NCBI RefSeq assembly: GCF_945269915.1
Contig: NZ_CALYOY010000018.1
Coordinates: forward strand, 1 to 43,297
Source: an uncultured Bifidobacterium sp.
Lineage (GTDB): Bacteria > Actinomycetota > Actinomycetes > Actinomycetales > Bifidobacteriaceae
DNA: 43,297 bases
Direction: 5' to 3'
Below the pieces are notes generated by a model. That model saw only the letters and a list, made by a program, of their open reading frames with translations. It was not told the origin of the DNA and made no database searches. Below are positions 8,110 through 16,988 of the stretch, piece by piece (the first letter of the stretch is position 1; each line of letters starts with the position of its first letter). A program made the translations under genes and the position numbers.

Positions 8110-9219
8110 ATGGCAGAAAATGCAAATACACAACGTACGAGCGACTCGGGTGTTTCAATCTGGCTGGATGATCTCAGCCGTACCCGTATCGAGTCCGGCA
8201 ATCTGCAGCAGCTGATCGCCGAACGCAACGTGGTGGGCGTGACCACCAATCCCTCGATCTTCCAAAAAGCCCTGAGTCAGGTTGGTCCCTATGATGAGCA
8301 GCTCAAACAGCTGGGGCGCATCGATGTCGAGGATGCCGTACGTGAACTGACCACCACTGATGTGCGCAACGCCACCGATATCTTCCGTGAGGTCGCAGAG
8401 AAGACCGATTACGTGGATGGTCGCGTCTCCATCGAGGTGGATCCCCGTCTTGCCCACAACACCGAAGAGACCGAGAAGCAGGCCGAGCAGCTCTGGGCCA
8501 AGGTGGACCGGCCCAATGCCATGATCAAGATTCCCGCCACCCTGGAGGGTCTGCCCGCCATCACCGCAACCCTGGCCAAGGGCATTTCGGTCAACGTGAC
8601 GCTGATCTTCTCCCTGGAGCGTTACCAGCAGGTCATCGATGCCTTTATCGAAGGCATGGTCCAGGCCGACAAGAACGGCCATGACCTGAAGCACATGGGT
8701 TCCGTGGCTTCATTCTTCGTCTCCCGCGTGGATACCGCCGTGGACAAGCTTCTGGAGGCCAACGGATCCGATGAGGCCAAGTCTCTGGAGGGCAAGGCTG
8801 CCGTCGCCAATGCACGCCTGGCCTACGAGCTCTTCGAGTCGGCCTTCGACAAGGACTCCCGCTGGGCTGGCCTGGAGGCCAAGGGCGCCAAGCGTCAACG
8901 CCCGCTCTTCGCCTCGACAGGAACCAAGAACCCTGCCTATTCGGACTGCAAGTATGTGGATGAGCTGGTTGCCCCACACATCGTGAACACCATGCCCGAA
9001 AAGACCCTTGAGGCCCTGGCGGCCCACGGCAACGGCTCACCCTCCATCAAGGGCACCTACGAGGAGAGCCACCAGGTCATGCAGAAGCTGGCAGACTTGG
9101 GCATCAGCATCAAGGATGTGACCGACAAGCTCGAAGCCGACGGTGTCGCAGCCTTCATCGATTCGTGGGATTCGGTCCTCTCCGACGTCCAGAAGGGTAT
9201 TGATCGAGTCAACGGCTGA
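8110..9219 (+). CDS. tal: Transaldolase
   Basis: A 369-residue Schiff-base enzyme that transfers dihydroxyacetone between sugar phosphates; partner of transketolase in the bifid shunt. The motifs 'IWLDDLSRTRI', 'GVTTNPSIF' and 'IKIPAT' (with the active-site lysine) are present, then 'VNVTLIFS' and 'SVASFFVSRVD'. This is the long actinobacterial (TalB-like class 2) form. I start it at ATG 8110 because AAGGAG (8097-8102) sits 7 bases upstream and the protein then begins MAENANTQ; an in-frame ATG at 8056 has no ribosome site and adds 18 poorly conserved residues. Confidence 0.96.
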   Translation: MAENANTQRTSDSGVSIWLDDLSRTRIESGNLQQLIAERNVVGVTTNPSIFQKALSQVGPYDEQLKQLGRIDVEDAVRELTTTDVRNATDIFREVAEKTDYVDGRVSIEVDPRLAHNTEETEKQAEQLWAKVDRPNAMIKIPATLEGLPAITATLAKGISVNVTLIFSLERYQQVIDAFIEGMVQADKNGHDLKHMGSVASFFVSRVDTAVDKLLEANGSDEAKSLEGKAAVANARLAYELFESAFDKDSRWAGLEAKGAKRQRPLFASTGTKNPAYSDCKYVDELVAPHIVNTMPEKTLEALAAHGNGSPSIKGTYEESHQVMQKLADLGISIKDVTDKLEADGVAAFIDSWDSVLSDVQKGIDRVNG

Positions 9220-9273
9220 GAATCTGGCCGCGGGTCTTACAACCATCGGCCATCATTCTTGACCAAGGACGCA

Positions 9274-9316
9274 GACGAGCACCCCACCCGGTACGGATCC
9301 GGATGGGGTGCTCGTC
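9274..9316 (+). terminator. tal terminator
   Basis: GACGAGCACCCC (9274-9285) pairs perfectly with GGGGTGCTCGTC (9305-9316), 12 bp, 55 bases after the tal stop. The following sequence (GTTCCCTCTGTC) is only moderately U-rich. Confidence 0.8.
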
Positions 9317-9393
9317 GTTCCCTCTGTCAGAAATCCTGGTAAACCGGAACCTGATCGGTCTGTTCGCCGCTATCGAACCCACCGGTTCGGCAT

Positions 9394-10057
9394 TTATTCG
9401 ACCATCTGTTCGAGGGTGCTGATCAGGACCGGGCTATCGTCGGGCATGTTGAGTCTGATCAGGTTATTCCTGTGGACTGAACGGCCCGAGACAGCTCCAG
9501 GTCAACGTCGTCGCAGACCTCCGGGTTGTCTGCGACGAAGCCGCTGGGGGCGGAAACGGTGGTTTTGACGTTGCCATCGGCGATCAGATTCATGGTGAAC
9601 GAAGCAAACCGGGGCGATCCATGGTTCCTCGGTACGTCCGGCAGACTGCCAGGCCGGGATGTACCGGTCCTGACGATCCCCTCCTCCCGGGCCACGGCCT
9701 TGGTCAGACCGACCACCTCATACGTTGTAGGGGTTATCCCTCCCTCGATGACATGCCGAGGAAGGGAGTGGGCGCTGAAAATCACCCTGGGTATCGGACC
9801 TGCCGGTCAGTTTCTTCATGCAATCAGCTGGTCCTTTCGGAAATGGAGCAGATCCCGGTGGTTCCGCCAGGACCGCATTGGCAGCTGGGTCATGCCCGAA
9901 TGGGCTTCAACGGGGCCTGGCGGGCACATAGTAGCCCTCACTCGGACAGACGGAATACTGGGGCCAGGGGCAGACCGATTACCCGGGTGATGCCGTCCGT
10001 CACTATGGTGTCGATCGAGGCACTGATGAATGGGGCAATGTACTTCAATCCCTCATA
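9394..10057 (-). pseudogene. cpfC: Remnant of coproporphyrin ferrochelatase (CpfC/HemH)
   Basis: Pieces of one ferrochelatase can be read in order across several frames. 'YEGLKYIAPFI...DGITRVIGLPLAPVFRLSEGYY' (about 10057-9920) is the region that follows the first 80 or so residues in Gram-positive CpfC. 'IPRVIFSAHSLP' (about 9800-9765) holds the conserved histidine. 'SGFVADNPEVCDDVDLE' (about 9545-9495) keeps the conserved glutamate region. 'NNLIRLNMPDDSPVLI' runs to a TAA at 9394-9396. The N-terminus is absent. Lesions include a frameshift near 9935, a TGA at 9907-9909, another frame change before 9785, and one near 9475. CpfC inserts iron into coproporphyrin III. This copy cannot be functional. 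Confidence 0.85.
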
Positions 10058-10610
10058 GACCTTGCCGGAGTATGAGCGTCTTATCCTCCCATGATCATGC
10101 ATCTGGGTCCAGCGGTGGTCGAAGGGAATTGTGTACCAGTTGGCACCCGGTAGGCGGGTTTTCGACATGGGGTAGATGCAGATATATAGGGCTTGTCCGG
10201 CGCGAGGGGGTGAAGACTGGCGTTGATATAGAGAACCAGCCACGGTCGGTCGTCGGTTCGCCGGAATAGAGACAGACCTCGGTGACGGAGACATAGGAGA
10301 TCGTGGGGACCAGATGGTCGAAGAGGTGCAGCTTCTCCAATGAGGTCTCGATCTCCTGAAGTCCATCCGGCATCTCCCTGAGAATCATAAGACCAAGGTC
10401 CGCCTCCTGTCCGTTGACCCGGCACCAGTAACGGCCTCCCTTTCCCTCGTATTGAAGCCTGATACAAGAAACGGAGACCAGGACCGCGAATTCATCCAGA
10501 CAGTCCTGCCGTTCCCGTGACGGCACCTGCCGGCAATTGGATCGATCGATTTTCCGGAAGAGGTGGAAGCAGAACCAACCTTCAGGACTCGGTGCGACTT
10601 GCTCGGCCAT
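10058..10610 (-). pseudogene. chdC: Remnant of coproheme decarboxylase (ChdC/HemQ)
   Basis: ATG at 10608-10610, behind GAAGGA, opens 'MAEQVAPSPEGWFCFHLFRK'. The chlorite-dismutase-fold family is recognisable in 'GQEADLGLMIL', 'HLVPTISYVSVTEV', then after a frameshift near 10245 'LYINASLHPLAPDKPY'. After a second frameshift, an extra TA in a TATATA run near 10183-10188, comes 'YICIYPMSKTR' and 'NWYTIPFDHRW' and 'DHGRI-x-RSYSGKV'. These are ChdC signature blocks. The family's last 50 or so residues are gone; the sequence runs straight into ferrochelatase at about 10057. ChdC catalyses the last step of coproporphyrin-dependent haem synthesis. The gene is broken by two frameshifts and a deletion. 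Confidence 0.85.
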
Positions 10611-11352
10611 GGGCATGTTCCTTCGCTTGCACAGTGTGATGGCTGCACCCATGTACAACGCGATTGAAGACCAATCTAGCGAGTATGGGGTTTGTGCGCA
10701 GAGACCGTCTCATTGATGTGCGAATCCCACCCGGGAAATTCTGTCAGGGTGCTCACCCTCCATGTGGGACATAACAGGAAATGAAGAAATACCGGAGGTA
10801 TGAGGGGGCCATCCTGCCTGCAACCGAACAACGGCATCGATTGCTTGTTCTTGTTTTACAAGTGCTTTCACACCGTGCAACCCTCCCTGGAAGGGCTGGG
10901 GATCACCGGACCATCTCACGACCCTGTCGGAGGCGGAGATCCTCCGACATTGCCTATGTCAAATCGCGTATGTCCTCCGGAGGGAATCAGATTGGGTCGA
11001 TCGAATTGAAGATTCGGTCCATCCCCTCCCCCGGCTCTCAATGCCACAGATTCACGACGCGTGACCGCCCGTCCTGCCCTCTCAGGTTTTGGTCCGCAAA
11101 ACGGACTTCTGACTGTCCACGGTTTCGGGAATGGATGTCGAGGCTGATGTTTCTGTGTGGATACAACCAGGGACGGAACCAATCGTCCGACCACGCCCTC
11201 TTCGAATCGACTGCGGAACCCCCTCTTACAGGGATACGCTGTGACGGCTCCCCGACCATATCGAACCTCATGATTCAGATCGGCACAGGTCACGCTTCCG
11301 CACAGGGTTCAAGCGGTACCTCCCAGGACTTGGGGACTGCTTCCACGGGCAT
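10611..11352. other. Unexplained gene-free stretch between the haem remnants and secG
   Basis: No frame on either strand gives a family I recognise; the translations are broken and rich in Arg, Ser and Pro. Three small inverted repeats stand out: GAGAC-C-GTCTC (10701-10711), CTTGT-TTTA-CAAG-like sequence near 10851-10863, and GTCGGAGG/CCTCCGAC (10926-10948). Position upstream of the chdC-cpfC remnant suggests it may hold another decayed gene of the same pathway (for example cgoX), but I found no motif to prove it. Confidence 0.5.
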
Positions 11353-11379
11353 GAAAAAGCCCCGACCGCCGGCCGGAGC
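11353..11379 (-). terminator. Intrinsic terminator of the uvrA-secG block
   Basis: On the minus strand GCTCCG (11379-11374) pairs with CGGGGC (11364-11359) and is followed at once by TTTTT (11358-11354). This is a classical stem plus U-tract directly downstream of secG. Confidence 0.85.
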
Positions 11380-11394
11380 GACAACTGAATCGGA

Positions 11395-11643
11395 TCAGGC
11401 GATCTTGTACTTGGCCATCAGGCTCAGCGCGATGATGATGGCCACCCAGATCAGGGCGACGATGATGGTCAGGCGGTTCAGGTTCTTTTCCGCTACGCCC
11501 GAGGTGCCGGCGTTGGAGCCAATGCCGCCGCCGAACATGTCAGACAGCCCGCCGCCCTTCCCCTTGTGCATCAGAATCAGCAGTGTGAGCAGGATACTGG
11601 CGATAACGACAACGACTTCCAAGGCAATTTTGACAGCGGCCAC
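11395..11643 (-). CDS. secG: Preprotein translocase subunit SecG
   Basis: An 82-residue membrane protein that joins SecY and SecE in the protein-export channel and eases SecA cycling. Two hydrophobic helices (about 5-24 and 58-78) flank the conserved glycine-rich cytoplasmic loop 'HKGKGGGLSDMFGGG'. It follows tpiA after 60 bases at the end of the glycolytic block, its usual actinobacterial place, and is followed by a U-tract terminator. Confidence 0.95.
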   Translation of the reverse strand: MAAVKIALEVVVVIASILLTLLILMHKGKGGGLSDMFGGGIGSNAGTSGVAEKNLNRLTIIVALIWVAIIIALSLMAKYKIA

Positions 11644-11703
11644 GGCAACCTCCAGAACAATAGATTACTCCATATTGTACAGACACCCGGGGATGAACCC
11701 CAA

Positions 11704-12486
11704 TCAACCCTTGGCGGCAAGACGGACGATCCGCGCGAACTCCTGTACATCCAAAGAGGCGCCCCCCACCAGGAACCCGTCCACATCGGGCTGCTGAATC
11801 ATCTGGGATGCATTCTTGGATGTGACGGACCCGCCATAGAGTATCCTCACCGTCTGGCCAGCGCGGTCTCCGAACTGACGACCTATGTGCTCTCGTATGG
11901 CCTGGGCGGCGTCCTGGGCGGTCCGAGGGGTGGCCACCATGCCGGTGCCGATGGCCCAGACCGGCTCATAGGCCACAATCAGGTTCTCCATGTCGTCCTG
12001 TGACAGGTCACGGGTCACATCATTGACCTGGCCGACGGCGAATTCCAGTTCGATGCCTTGGCGACGTTCCTCGTAGCTCTCCCCCACACAGAGGATGGGC
12101 TTCATCCCCGCGGCAAGAACGGCACGGATCTGATCCACGATGTTGGCATCATCCTCCGGGTGGTACTTGCGTCGCTCGGAGTGCCCGACGATGACATAGG
12201 TGCATCCCAGCTGGGCCAGCATGTCGGCGGAGACGTCACCGGTGAAGGCGCCTTGGGAGGTGACCGAGACGGACTGGGCCCCATAACCGATCGGGAGGTT
12301 GTCGGCCTCGACCAGGACCTGGACCGAGCGCAGGGCCGTGAAGGCGGGCATCAGAGCCACCTGGCAGCGCTTGTGGTCGAAGTGGGCATCTCGCAGGAGC
12401 CAGGCCAGCTTCTGCACAAAGTAGGTGGCTTCGAGGTGGTCGAAATTCATCTTCCAATTACCGGCCACCAGGGGAATGCGTGCCAT
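11704..12486 (-). CDS. tpiA: Triosephosphate isomerase
   Basis: A 260-residue TIM-barrel enzyme that interconverts dihydroxyacetone phosphate and glyceraldehyde 3-phosphate. The catalytic residues are visible: Lys in 'AGNWKMN' (about 8-14), His in 'VGHSERR', Glu in 'AYEPVWAIGTG'. The phosphate loop is 'YGGSV'. ATG at 12484-12486 gives the family's usual N-terminus (MARIPLVAGNWK) and has GGAAAGG upstream. A longer frame reaching 12576 adds arginine-rich residues with no homology. It lies between pgk and secG. Confidence 0.97.
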   Translation of the reverse strand: MARIPLVAGNWKMNFDHLEATYFVQKLAWLLRDAHFDHKRCQVALMPAFTALRSVQVLVEADNLPIGYGAQSVSVTSQGAFTGDVSADMLAQLGCTYVIVGHSERRKYHPEDDANIVDQIRAVLAAGMKPILCVGESYEERRQGIELEFAVGQVNDVTRDLSQDDMENLIVAYEPVWAIGTGMVATPRTAQDAAQAIREHIGRQFGDRAGQTVRILYGGSVTSKNASQMIQQPDVDGFLVGGASLDVQEFARIVRLAAKG

Positions 12487-12592
12487 ACCAGACCTTTCCA
12501 ACCTCTTGATCGCGACGGGACTGCGGGACAGACGCCAATGCCGGACCACCGGATGCAAGACCCGGCGGCCCGGCATTGTCTATGAGCCGACT

Positions 12593-13789
12593 TTACTCCA
12601 GTACTTTCAGACCCGGCAGCTCCTTGCCCTCAAGGAACTCCAGGGAGGCGCCGCCACCGGTGGAGATGTGCGAGAAGCCATCCTCCGGGAAGCCCAGGTT
12701 GCGGACAGCGGAGGCGGAGTCGCCACCGCCGACGATGGTGAAGGCTCCTGCCTTGGTGGCGTCTACCAGACCCTGGGCCACGGCGCGGGTACCCTCGGCG
12801 AATGCCGGGAACTCGAAGACGCCCATGGGTCCGTTCCAGACCACGGTCTTGGAGTCCACGATCTTGTCGTGGAAGAGCTTCTGGGAGTCGGGGCCGATGT
12901 CCAGACCCATCTTGTCGGCGGGCATGGAGTCGGCTGCGACCACCTCGTGGGGCGAATCGGCCTTGAACTCGTCAGCCACGACGATGTCGGTGGGCAGTAC
13001 CAACTCGACGCCCTTCTCTTTGGCGGTCTGGATATAGCCCTTGACGGTCTCGACCTGATCCTCCTCAAGCAGGGAGGAACCGACTTCGTGGCCCTCGGCC
13101 TTGAGGAAGGTGAAGACCATGCCGCCACCGATGACCAGGCGGTCCGCCTTGCCGAGCAGGTTCTCGATCACACCCAGCTTGTCGGAGACCTTGGAGCCTC
13201 CGAGGACAACAGTGAAGGGACGCTCGGGATTTTCGGTCGCCTTGGAGAGGGCTTTGACTTCCTTCTCGACCAGGAGACCCGCCGCAGAGGGCAGGAACTT
13301 GGCCACGGAGTAGTTGGAACCCTGGGCACGGTGGACGACACCGAACCCGTCGGAGACGAAGACTTCACCCAGCTTGGCGATCTTCTGGGCGTAGGCGTCA
13401 CGCTCGGCCTCGTCCTTGCTGGTCTCTTCGGGGTTGAAGCGGACGTTCTGCAGAAGGAGCACATCGCCATCCTGCATAGCCGCAACCTTGGACTGGGCGT
13501 CAGGGCCGTAGGTGTCATCCGCCAGGGGGACTGTCACGCCCAGGAGCTCACCCAGACGGTCGGCGACCGGAGCCAGGCTGAGTTCGGGAACGACCTTGCC
13601 CTTGGGGCGGCCGAGGTGGGCCATGAGAATGACCTTGGCGCCTTGACCGCGCAGTTCCTTGATGGTGGGGAGGGCGGCCTTGATGCGACCGTCATCCTTG
13701 ATGGTGGTGCCGTCCAGCGGTACATTGAAATCTGCACGCACCAGGACGCGCTTCCCCTTGAGGTCTCCGAGGCTCTTCAGTGTTTTCAT
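12593..13789 (-). CDS. pgk: Phosphoglycerate kinase
   Basis: A 398-residue two-domain enzyme that makes ATP from 1,3-bisphosphoglycerate. The signature '[14 protein letters not shown]' is near residue 14, '[10 protein letters not shown]' near 54, and the nucleotide site '[16 protein letters not shown]' and 'GGGDSASAV' lie in the C-terminal half. Length is typical. It precedes tpiA by about 100 bases. The gap between whiA and pgk (13790-13902) has strong inverted repeats, so pgk may have its own promoter or a processed leader. Confidence 0.97.
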   Translation of the reverse strand: MKTLKSLGDLKGKRVLVRADFNVPLDGTTIKDDGRIKAALPTIKELRGQGAKVILMAHLGRPKGKVVPELSLAPVADRLGELLGVTVPLADDTYGPDAQSKVAAMQDGDVLLLQNVRFNPEETSKDEAERDAYAQKIAKLGEVFVSDGFGVVHRAQGSNYSVAKFLPSAAGLLVEKEVKALSKATENPERPFTVVLGGSKVSDKLGVIENLLGKADRLVIGGGMVFTFLKAEGHEVGSSLLEEDQVETVKGYIQTAKEKGVELVLPTDIVVADEFKADSPHEVVAADSMPADKMGLDIGPDSQKLFHDKIVDSKTVVWNGPMGVFEFPAFAEGTRAVAQGLVDATKAGAFTIVGGGDSASAVRNLGFPEDGFSHISTGGGASLEFLEGKELPGLKVLE

Positions 13790-13819
13790 GCCATTCCTTT
13801 CTTACAGCAGACATGACGA

Positions 13820-13892
13820 AACCGTCGGTCTGCGCAATTGCGGGCGATGAACCCCGCACTGGTACCCATGGTACTAAGGCAAGCCGACGGTT
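13820..13892. repeat. Nested inverted repeats between whiA and pgk
   Basis: AACCGTCGG (13820-13828) and CCGACGGTT (13884-13892) are perfect 9-bp arms around a loop that itself contains GCAATTGC and GTACC-CAT-GGTAC (about 13862-13874). On the minus strand this lies directly after the whiA stop and before pgk. It could be a whiA terminator, a processing site, or a regulatory leader for pgk. Confidence 0.5.
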
Positions 13893-13902
13893 GGTGCAGG
13901 AA

Positions 13903-14874
13903 TCAGCCCTCGTGGCCCTCGGCCTTGTGCACTTCCTTGGTCTGCTGCTTCTCCACCTTGGCGGCCAGCTGCAGAAGACGACGGATACGACCGGCGATGG
14001 CGTCCTTGGTGACGGGTGGGTCGGCCAGACGGCCCAGTTCCTCCAGGGAGGCATCGCGGTGGTCCAGACGAAGCTGTCCGGCGGCGCGCAGGTTCTCGGG
14101 GATCTCATCGCCCAGAACCTGAAAGGCCTTGGTCACCTTGGCGCTGGCCTCGACGGCGGCCTTGGCGGAACGGCGCATGTTGGCATCATCGAAATTGGCC
14201 AGGCGGTTGGCCTTGCCGCGGGATTCGCCGTCACTGCGCTTGCCGGTCCACTCCCTGGACGACTTGGGCGCACCCATCAGGTTGAGCATGCGCTCGATCA
14301 CATCGGGGTCACGCAGGGTCACCCGTTCCGAGCTGCGGACCTGACGAGCCTTGGCGTTGATGCCCAGACGGCGGGCGGCGCCCACCAGGGCCAGGGCCGC
14401 TTCGGAACCAGGGCAGACAATCTCCAGGTAGGAAGCCTTGCCCGGGTCGGAGAGCTCCCCGTGGGCCAGGAAGGCCCCCCTCCAGGCGGCCTTGACCTGT
14501 GCTATGTTGCCCGAGACGATGTCGGCTGGAAGACCGCGCACCGGATGCTTGCGTCTGTCCAACAGGCCGGTTTGGAGGGCCAGGGCCCCTCCGGCCCTGA
14601 GAACCCTGACCGAGTACCGAATCGCGTTTCCGGCAGGGGTCTGTCGCTTGACCTGAATCAGATCCGAATCATGTCCATAGACGTCTTTGATGGTGTTCTG
14701 CAACCATTGTGCAGCGGGTAGGGAATCGAACTGGGCCTCCACCACGATGTGGCGTTGGATGATGTGAAGACCACCGCCAAAGCGAATCATCGCGGCGGAT
14801 TGGGCTTTTTTGGCTGCGGGGAGTTCGTTGTCAATTGCGGCCAGCTCGCTTTTGACATCATCAAGTAGGGCCAA
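13903..14874 (-). CDS. whiA: Sporulation-family DNA-binding protein WhiA
   Basis: A 323-residue regulator with a LAGLIDADG homing-endonuclease-like N-terminal fold that has lost nuclease activity, joined to a C-terminal helix-turn-helix (about 225-305). Seen here: '[10 protein letters not shown]', '[21 protein letters not shown]' split across the second repeat, and the C-terminal '[21 protein letters not shown]' block. In non-sporulating actinobacteria and firmicutes it influences cell division and growth; its targets in bifidobacteria are not evident here. It follows rapZ, the usual neighbour, after about 140 bases that include an A/T-richer segment where a promoter could lie. The expected yvcK gene between them is absent. 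Confidence 0.95.
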   Translation of the reverse strand: MALLDDVKSELAAIDNELPAAKKAQSAAMIRFGGGLHIIQRHIVVEAQFDSLPAAQWLQNTIKDVYGHDSDLIQVKRQTPAGNAIRYSVRVLRAGGALALQTGLLDRRKHPVRGLPADIVSGNIAQVKAAWRGAFLAHGELSDPGKASYLEIVCPGSEAALALVGAARRLGINAKARQVRSSERVTLRDPDVIERMLNLMGAPKSSREWTGKRSDGESRGKANRLANFDDANMRRSAKAAVEASAKVTKAFQVLGDEIPENLRAAGQLRLDHRDASLEELGRLADPPVTKDAIAGRIRRLLQLAAKVEKQQTKEVHKAEGHEG

Positions 14875-15011
14875 GAGCCGTCCTCCTAGGAAAAACCGTT
14901 GTTGAACACTGAGGTCCGCGCGACTCGCCGGTCGAACGGACTACCGGATTACTGTGATATCGAATAAGTTGGACAATTTCCGCCTTTGGCTATGAGTGGC
15001 GAACAGGGTCC

Positions 15012-15932
15012 TCAATGGGACCTATGCGGGAGCTCACGGGCCGATACGGTAACGTCCATTCCCTTGATTCTCAATCGTCTGGCCAGCTCGTCGGCCATGG
15101 CCACTGAGCGGTGCTGACCCCCCGTGCAGCCGAAGGCGATGGTGACATAGTGCTTGTCTTCCCGGGCATACCCCCTGACGGCCGTCAGGATGGCCTCGGT
15201 GTAGGCATCGATGAACTCCTTGGCCCCTTTGCTGGCCAGAACGAAATCACGTACGGCCTGGTCGTGACCGTTGAGCTCGCGCAGGTTGGGCACCCAGAAG
15301 GGGTTGGGAAGGAAGCGCAGATCCGCCACGAAATCGGCGTCGATGGGGATTCCGTACTTGAATCCGAAACTCATGATGTGGATGCCGACGGTACTGGGCC
15401 CGGAACCCAGCATGAGCTCGTAGAGTCGGGTCGAGAGGTCGTGGATGCTCAGGGCCGAGGTGTCAATGACCATGTCGGCCCGTTCCTTGAGGTTGGCCAG
15501 GAGTTTGCGCTCCTCGTGAATGCCATCGATCAGCCGACCGGAACCCTGGAGGGGGTGGGGACGCCGGACGGATTCGAATCGCTTGACAAGAACCTGGTCG
15601 GAGGCGTCAAGGAAGAGAATGCGACATTTGACTCCCAGATCATCCAGGTGGCCCAGGACGGCCGAGAGGTCGTCGAAGTAGGATCGGGACCGTACGTCGA
15701 TCACTGTGGCCAGACGATGCAGGGAGCTGCCTGAGGAGGTCATCATGTCGACCAGGGGAACCAGGAGACGGGGCGGCATGTTGTCGACCACATACCAGCC
15801 CATGTCTTCCATGGAATCGGCAGCCCGTGAACGTCCGGCTCCGGACATGCCGGTGATCAGCATGACCTCGAATCCCTGGAAGGGTGGAATGGGTTCGCCC
15901 TTGGATTCGGACGGGGTCTCGTCGGTGCTCAT
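15012..15932 (-). CDS. rapZ: RapZ/YvcJ-type nucleotide-binding protein
   Basis: A 306-residue P-loop protein. The Walker A motif 'GMSGAGRS' lies near residue 27, and the C-terminal signature 'AFGCTGGQHRSVAMADELA' is near the end. E. coli RapZ guides a small RNA to RNase E; in Gram-positive bacteria YvcJ hydrolyses GTP and its role is less clear. The start is ATG 15930-15932, which overlaps the aroE stop by four bases (ATGA), so the two genes are probably translationally coupled. A longer frame upstream only re-reads the end of aroE. Confidence 0.93.
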   Translation of the reverse strand: MSTDETPSESKGEPIPPFQGFEVMLITGMSGAGRSRAADSMEDMGWYVVDNMPPRLLVPLVDMMTSSGSSLHRLATVIDVRSRSYFDDLSAVLGHLDDLGVKCRILFLDASDQVLVKRFESVRRPHPLQGSGRLIDGIHEERKLLANLKERADMVIDTSALSIHDLSTRLYELMLGSGPSTVGIHIMSFGFKYGIPIDADFVADLRFLPNPFWVPNLRELNGHDQAVRDFVLASKGAKEFIDAYTEAILTAVRGYAREDKHYVTIAFGCTGGQHRSVAMADELARRLRIKGMDVTVSARELPHRSH

Positions 15933-16930
15933 TGTGTCTCCTTCTTCAGTTCGCGGTCCATGGCCCCCACCGGGACGGCATCCAGGGGGTTGCAAGTCAT
16001 TTGGGCCACCTGTCTGACCGCCTGGTAGAGCAGCATCCGGTCTCCGCTGATGGCCTGGCCTCCGGTCCGTCGTTTCCAGGATTGGATGAGTCTGGTGGGG
16101 CGAGGCCGGTATACGACGTCCAGGAGGAGATGGTCCGCCCCGGCATCTGCAGGACCGGATTCATCCCGCGCTGTCCTGCCGGTTCCAAGGGTGGGCCTGT
16201 CCAGGAGATCGGCCATGGGATCTGCCGCATGGGCGGGCAGGGTCGAGACCACCAGGTCGGCCCGGCAAAGCAGGTCAGCCACACGGTTCCTTTCATCCAT
16301 ACCATGAGGGGTACCGACGGTAATGCCCAACCCACCGGCCAGGTCGATCATCCTTGTGGTCCTGCCGGGATGGCGGGCCACCAGATCCAACTGGTCGACA
16401 CCGAGGAGACCAAGGGCGCAGAGGGCGGATTCGGCTGTGTTTCCGTTGCCCAATATCAGTCCATGCAGGTGGTTCCGGGAGGGGGCGACGGGTTGACCAT
16501 CCGACACGGCCTTGATGATGTCGATGGCCTGGTCGGGTTCCGTCAGGGATCCGGCGACCTCCATAAAGGCGCAGACGATCCCTTCAACGTCGGTGTTGGT
16601 CAGGCTGATGGCCGGTCGGCCGCCATGGTCCCCGGACCGGTCCCAGGAGAGGACGGCTGTATTGGACACACCTAGGATGTGGGCCCATCGATCGCGGAAG
16701 GTGCCCATGGGGCCGATGGTCTTCTTCAGGGGCATGGTCAGGCTGAGCCCGGCCCAGCTGGAATCGAGGGAGTCGATGAACCTGTCGAGGGTCTCCTGGG
16801 TGACCCGACGGCGTTCGTACTCCCAACCGTCCAGCCCCATGGCCCCATAGGCGGCCCGATGAAGAATGGGCGAGAGGGAATGGTCGATGGGGTCGCCCAG
16901 CACCGCGCAGCGTCGCTCCACCTGATCCAT
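15929..16930 (-). CDS. aroE: Shikimate dehydrogenase
   Basis: A 333-residue oxidoreductase that reduces 3-dehydroshikimate to shikimate with NADPH in aromatic amino-acid synthesis. The substrate site 'GDPIDHSLSPILHRAAY' (about 12-28) and catalytic-lysine block 'LTMPLKK' (about 63-69) are present, with 'NTDVEG' near 114. The nucleotide-binding turn reads 'GNGNTAESAL' in place of the more common GAGGAARA. At 333 residues it is longer than the usual 270-290, with an extra stretch around 'LGTGRTARDESGPADAG'. It lies between uvrC (58 bases) and rapZ (overlapping), an uncommon insertion in the uvrC-rapZ-whiA cluster outside bifidobacteria. Confidence 0.92.
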   Translation of the reverse strand: MDQVERRCAVLGDPIDHSLSPILHRAAYGAMGLDGWEYERRRVTQETLDRFIDSLDSSWAGLSLTMPLKKTIGPMGTFRDRWAHILGVSNTAVLSWDRSGDHGGRPAISLTNTDVEGIVCAFMEVAGSLTEPDQAIDIIKAVSDGQPVAPSRNHLHGLILGNGNTAESALCALGLLGVDQLDLVARHPGRTTRMIDLAGGLGITVGTPHGMDERNRVADLLCRADLVVSTLPAHAADPMADLLDRPTLGTGRTARDESGPADAGADHLLLDVVYRPRPTRLIQSWKRRTGGQAISGDRMLLYQAVRQVAQMTCNPLDAVPVGAMDRELKKETQ

Positions 16931-16988
16931 CGCTCCTCCTTACTTGGTCTCAAGCGGCGGACAGAACCGCTTCTGCCCCGGGCCCAGT

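Noticed and set aside
10050..10065. A natural ChdC-CpfC fusion protein
   Set aside because: The ChdC C-terminal part and the CpfC N-terminal part are both missing and both halves carry frameshifts, so a deletion between two former genes is simpler than a working fusion.
10781..11797. 338-codon plus-strand frame over the gap and secG
   Set aside because: Half lies opposite secG and tpiA and the rest is Arg/Ser-rich with no family; chance frame in GC-rich sequence.
12425..13816. 463-codon open frame on the plus strand over pgk and tpiA
   Set aside because: It is antisense to two certain enzymes; its Gly/Leu/Val-rich translation mirrors their codon use in high-GC DNA and has no domain.
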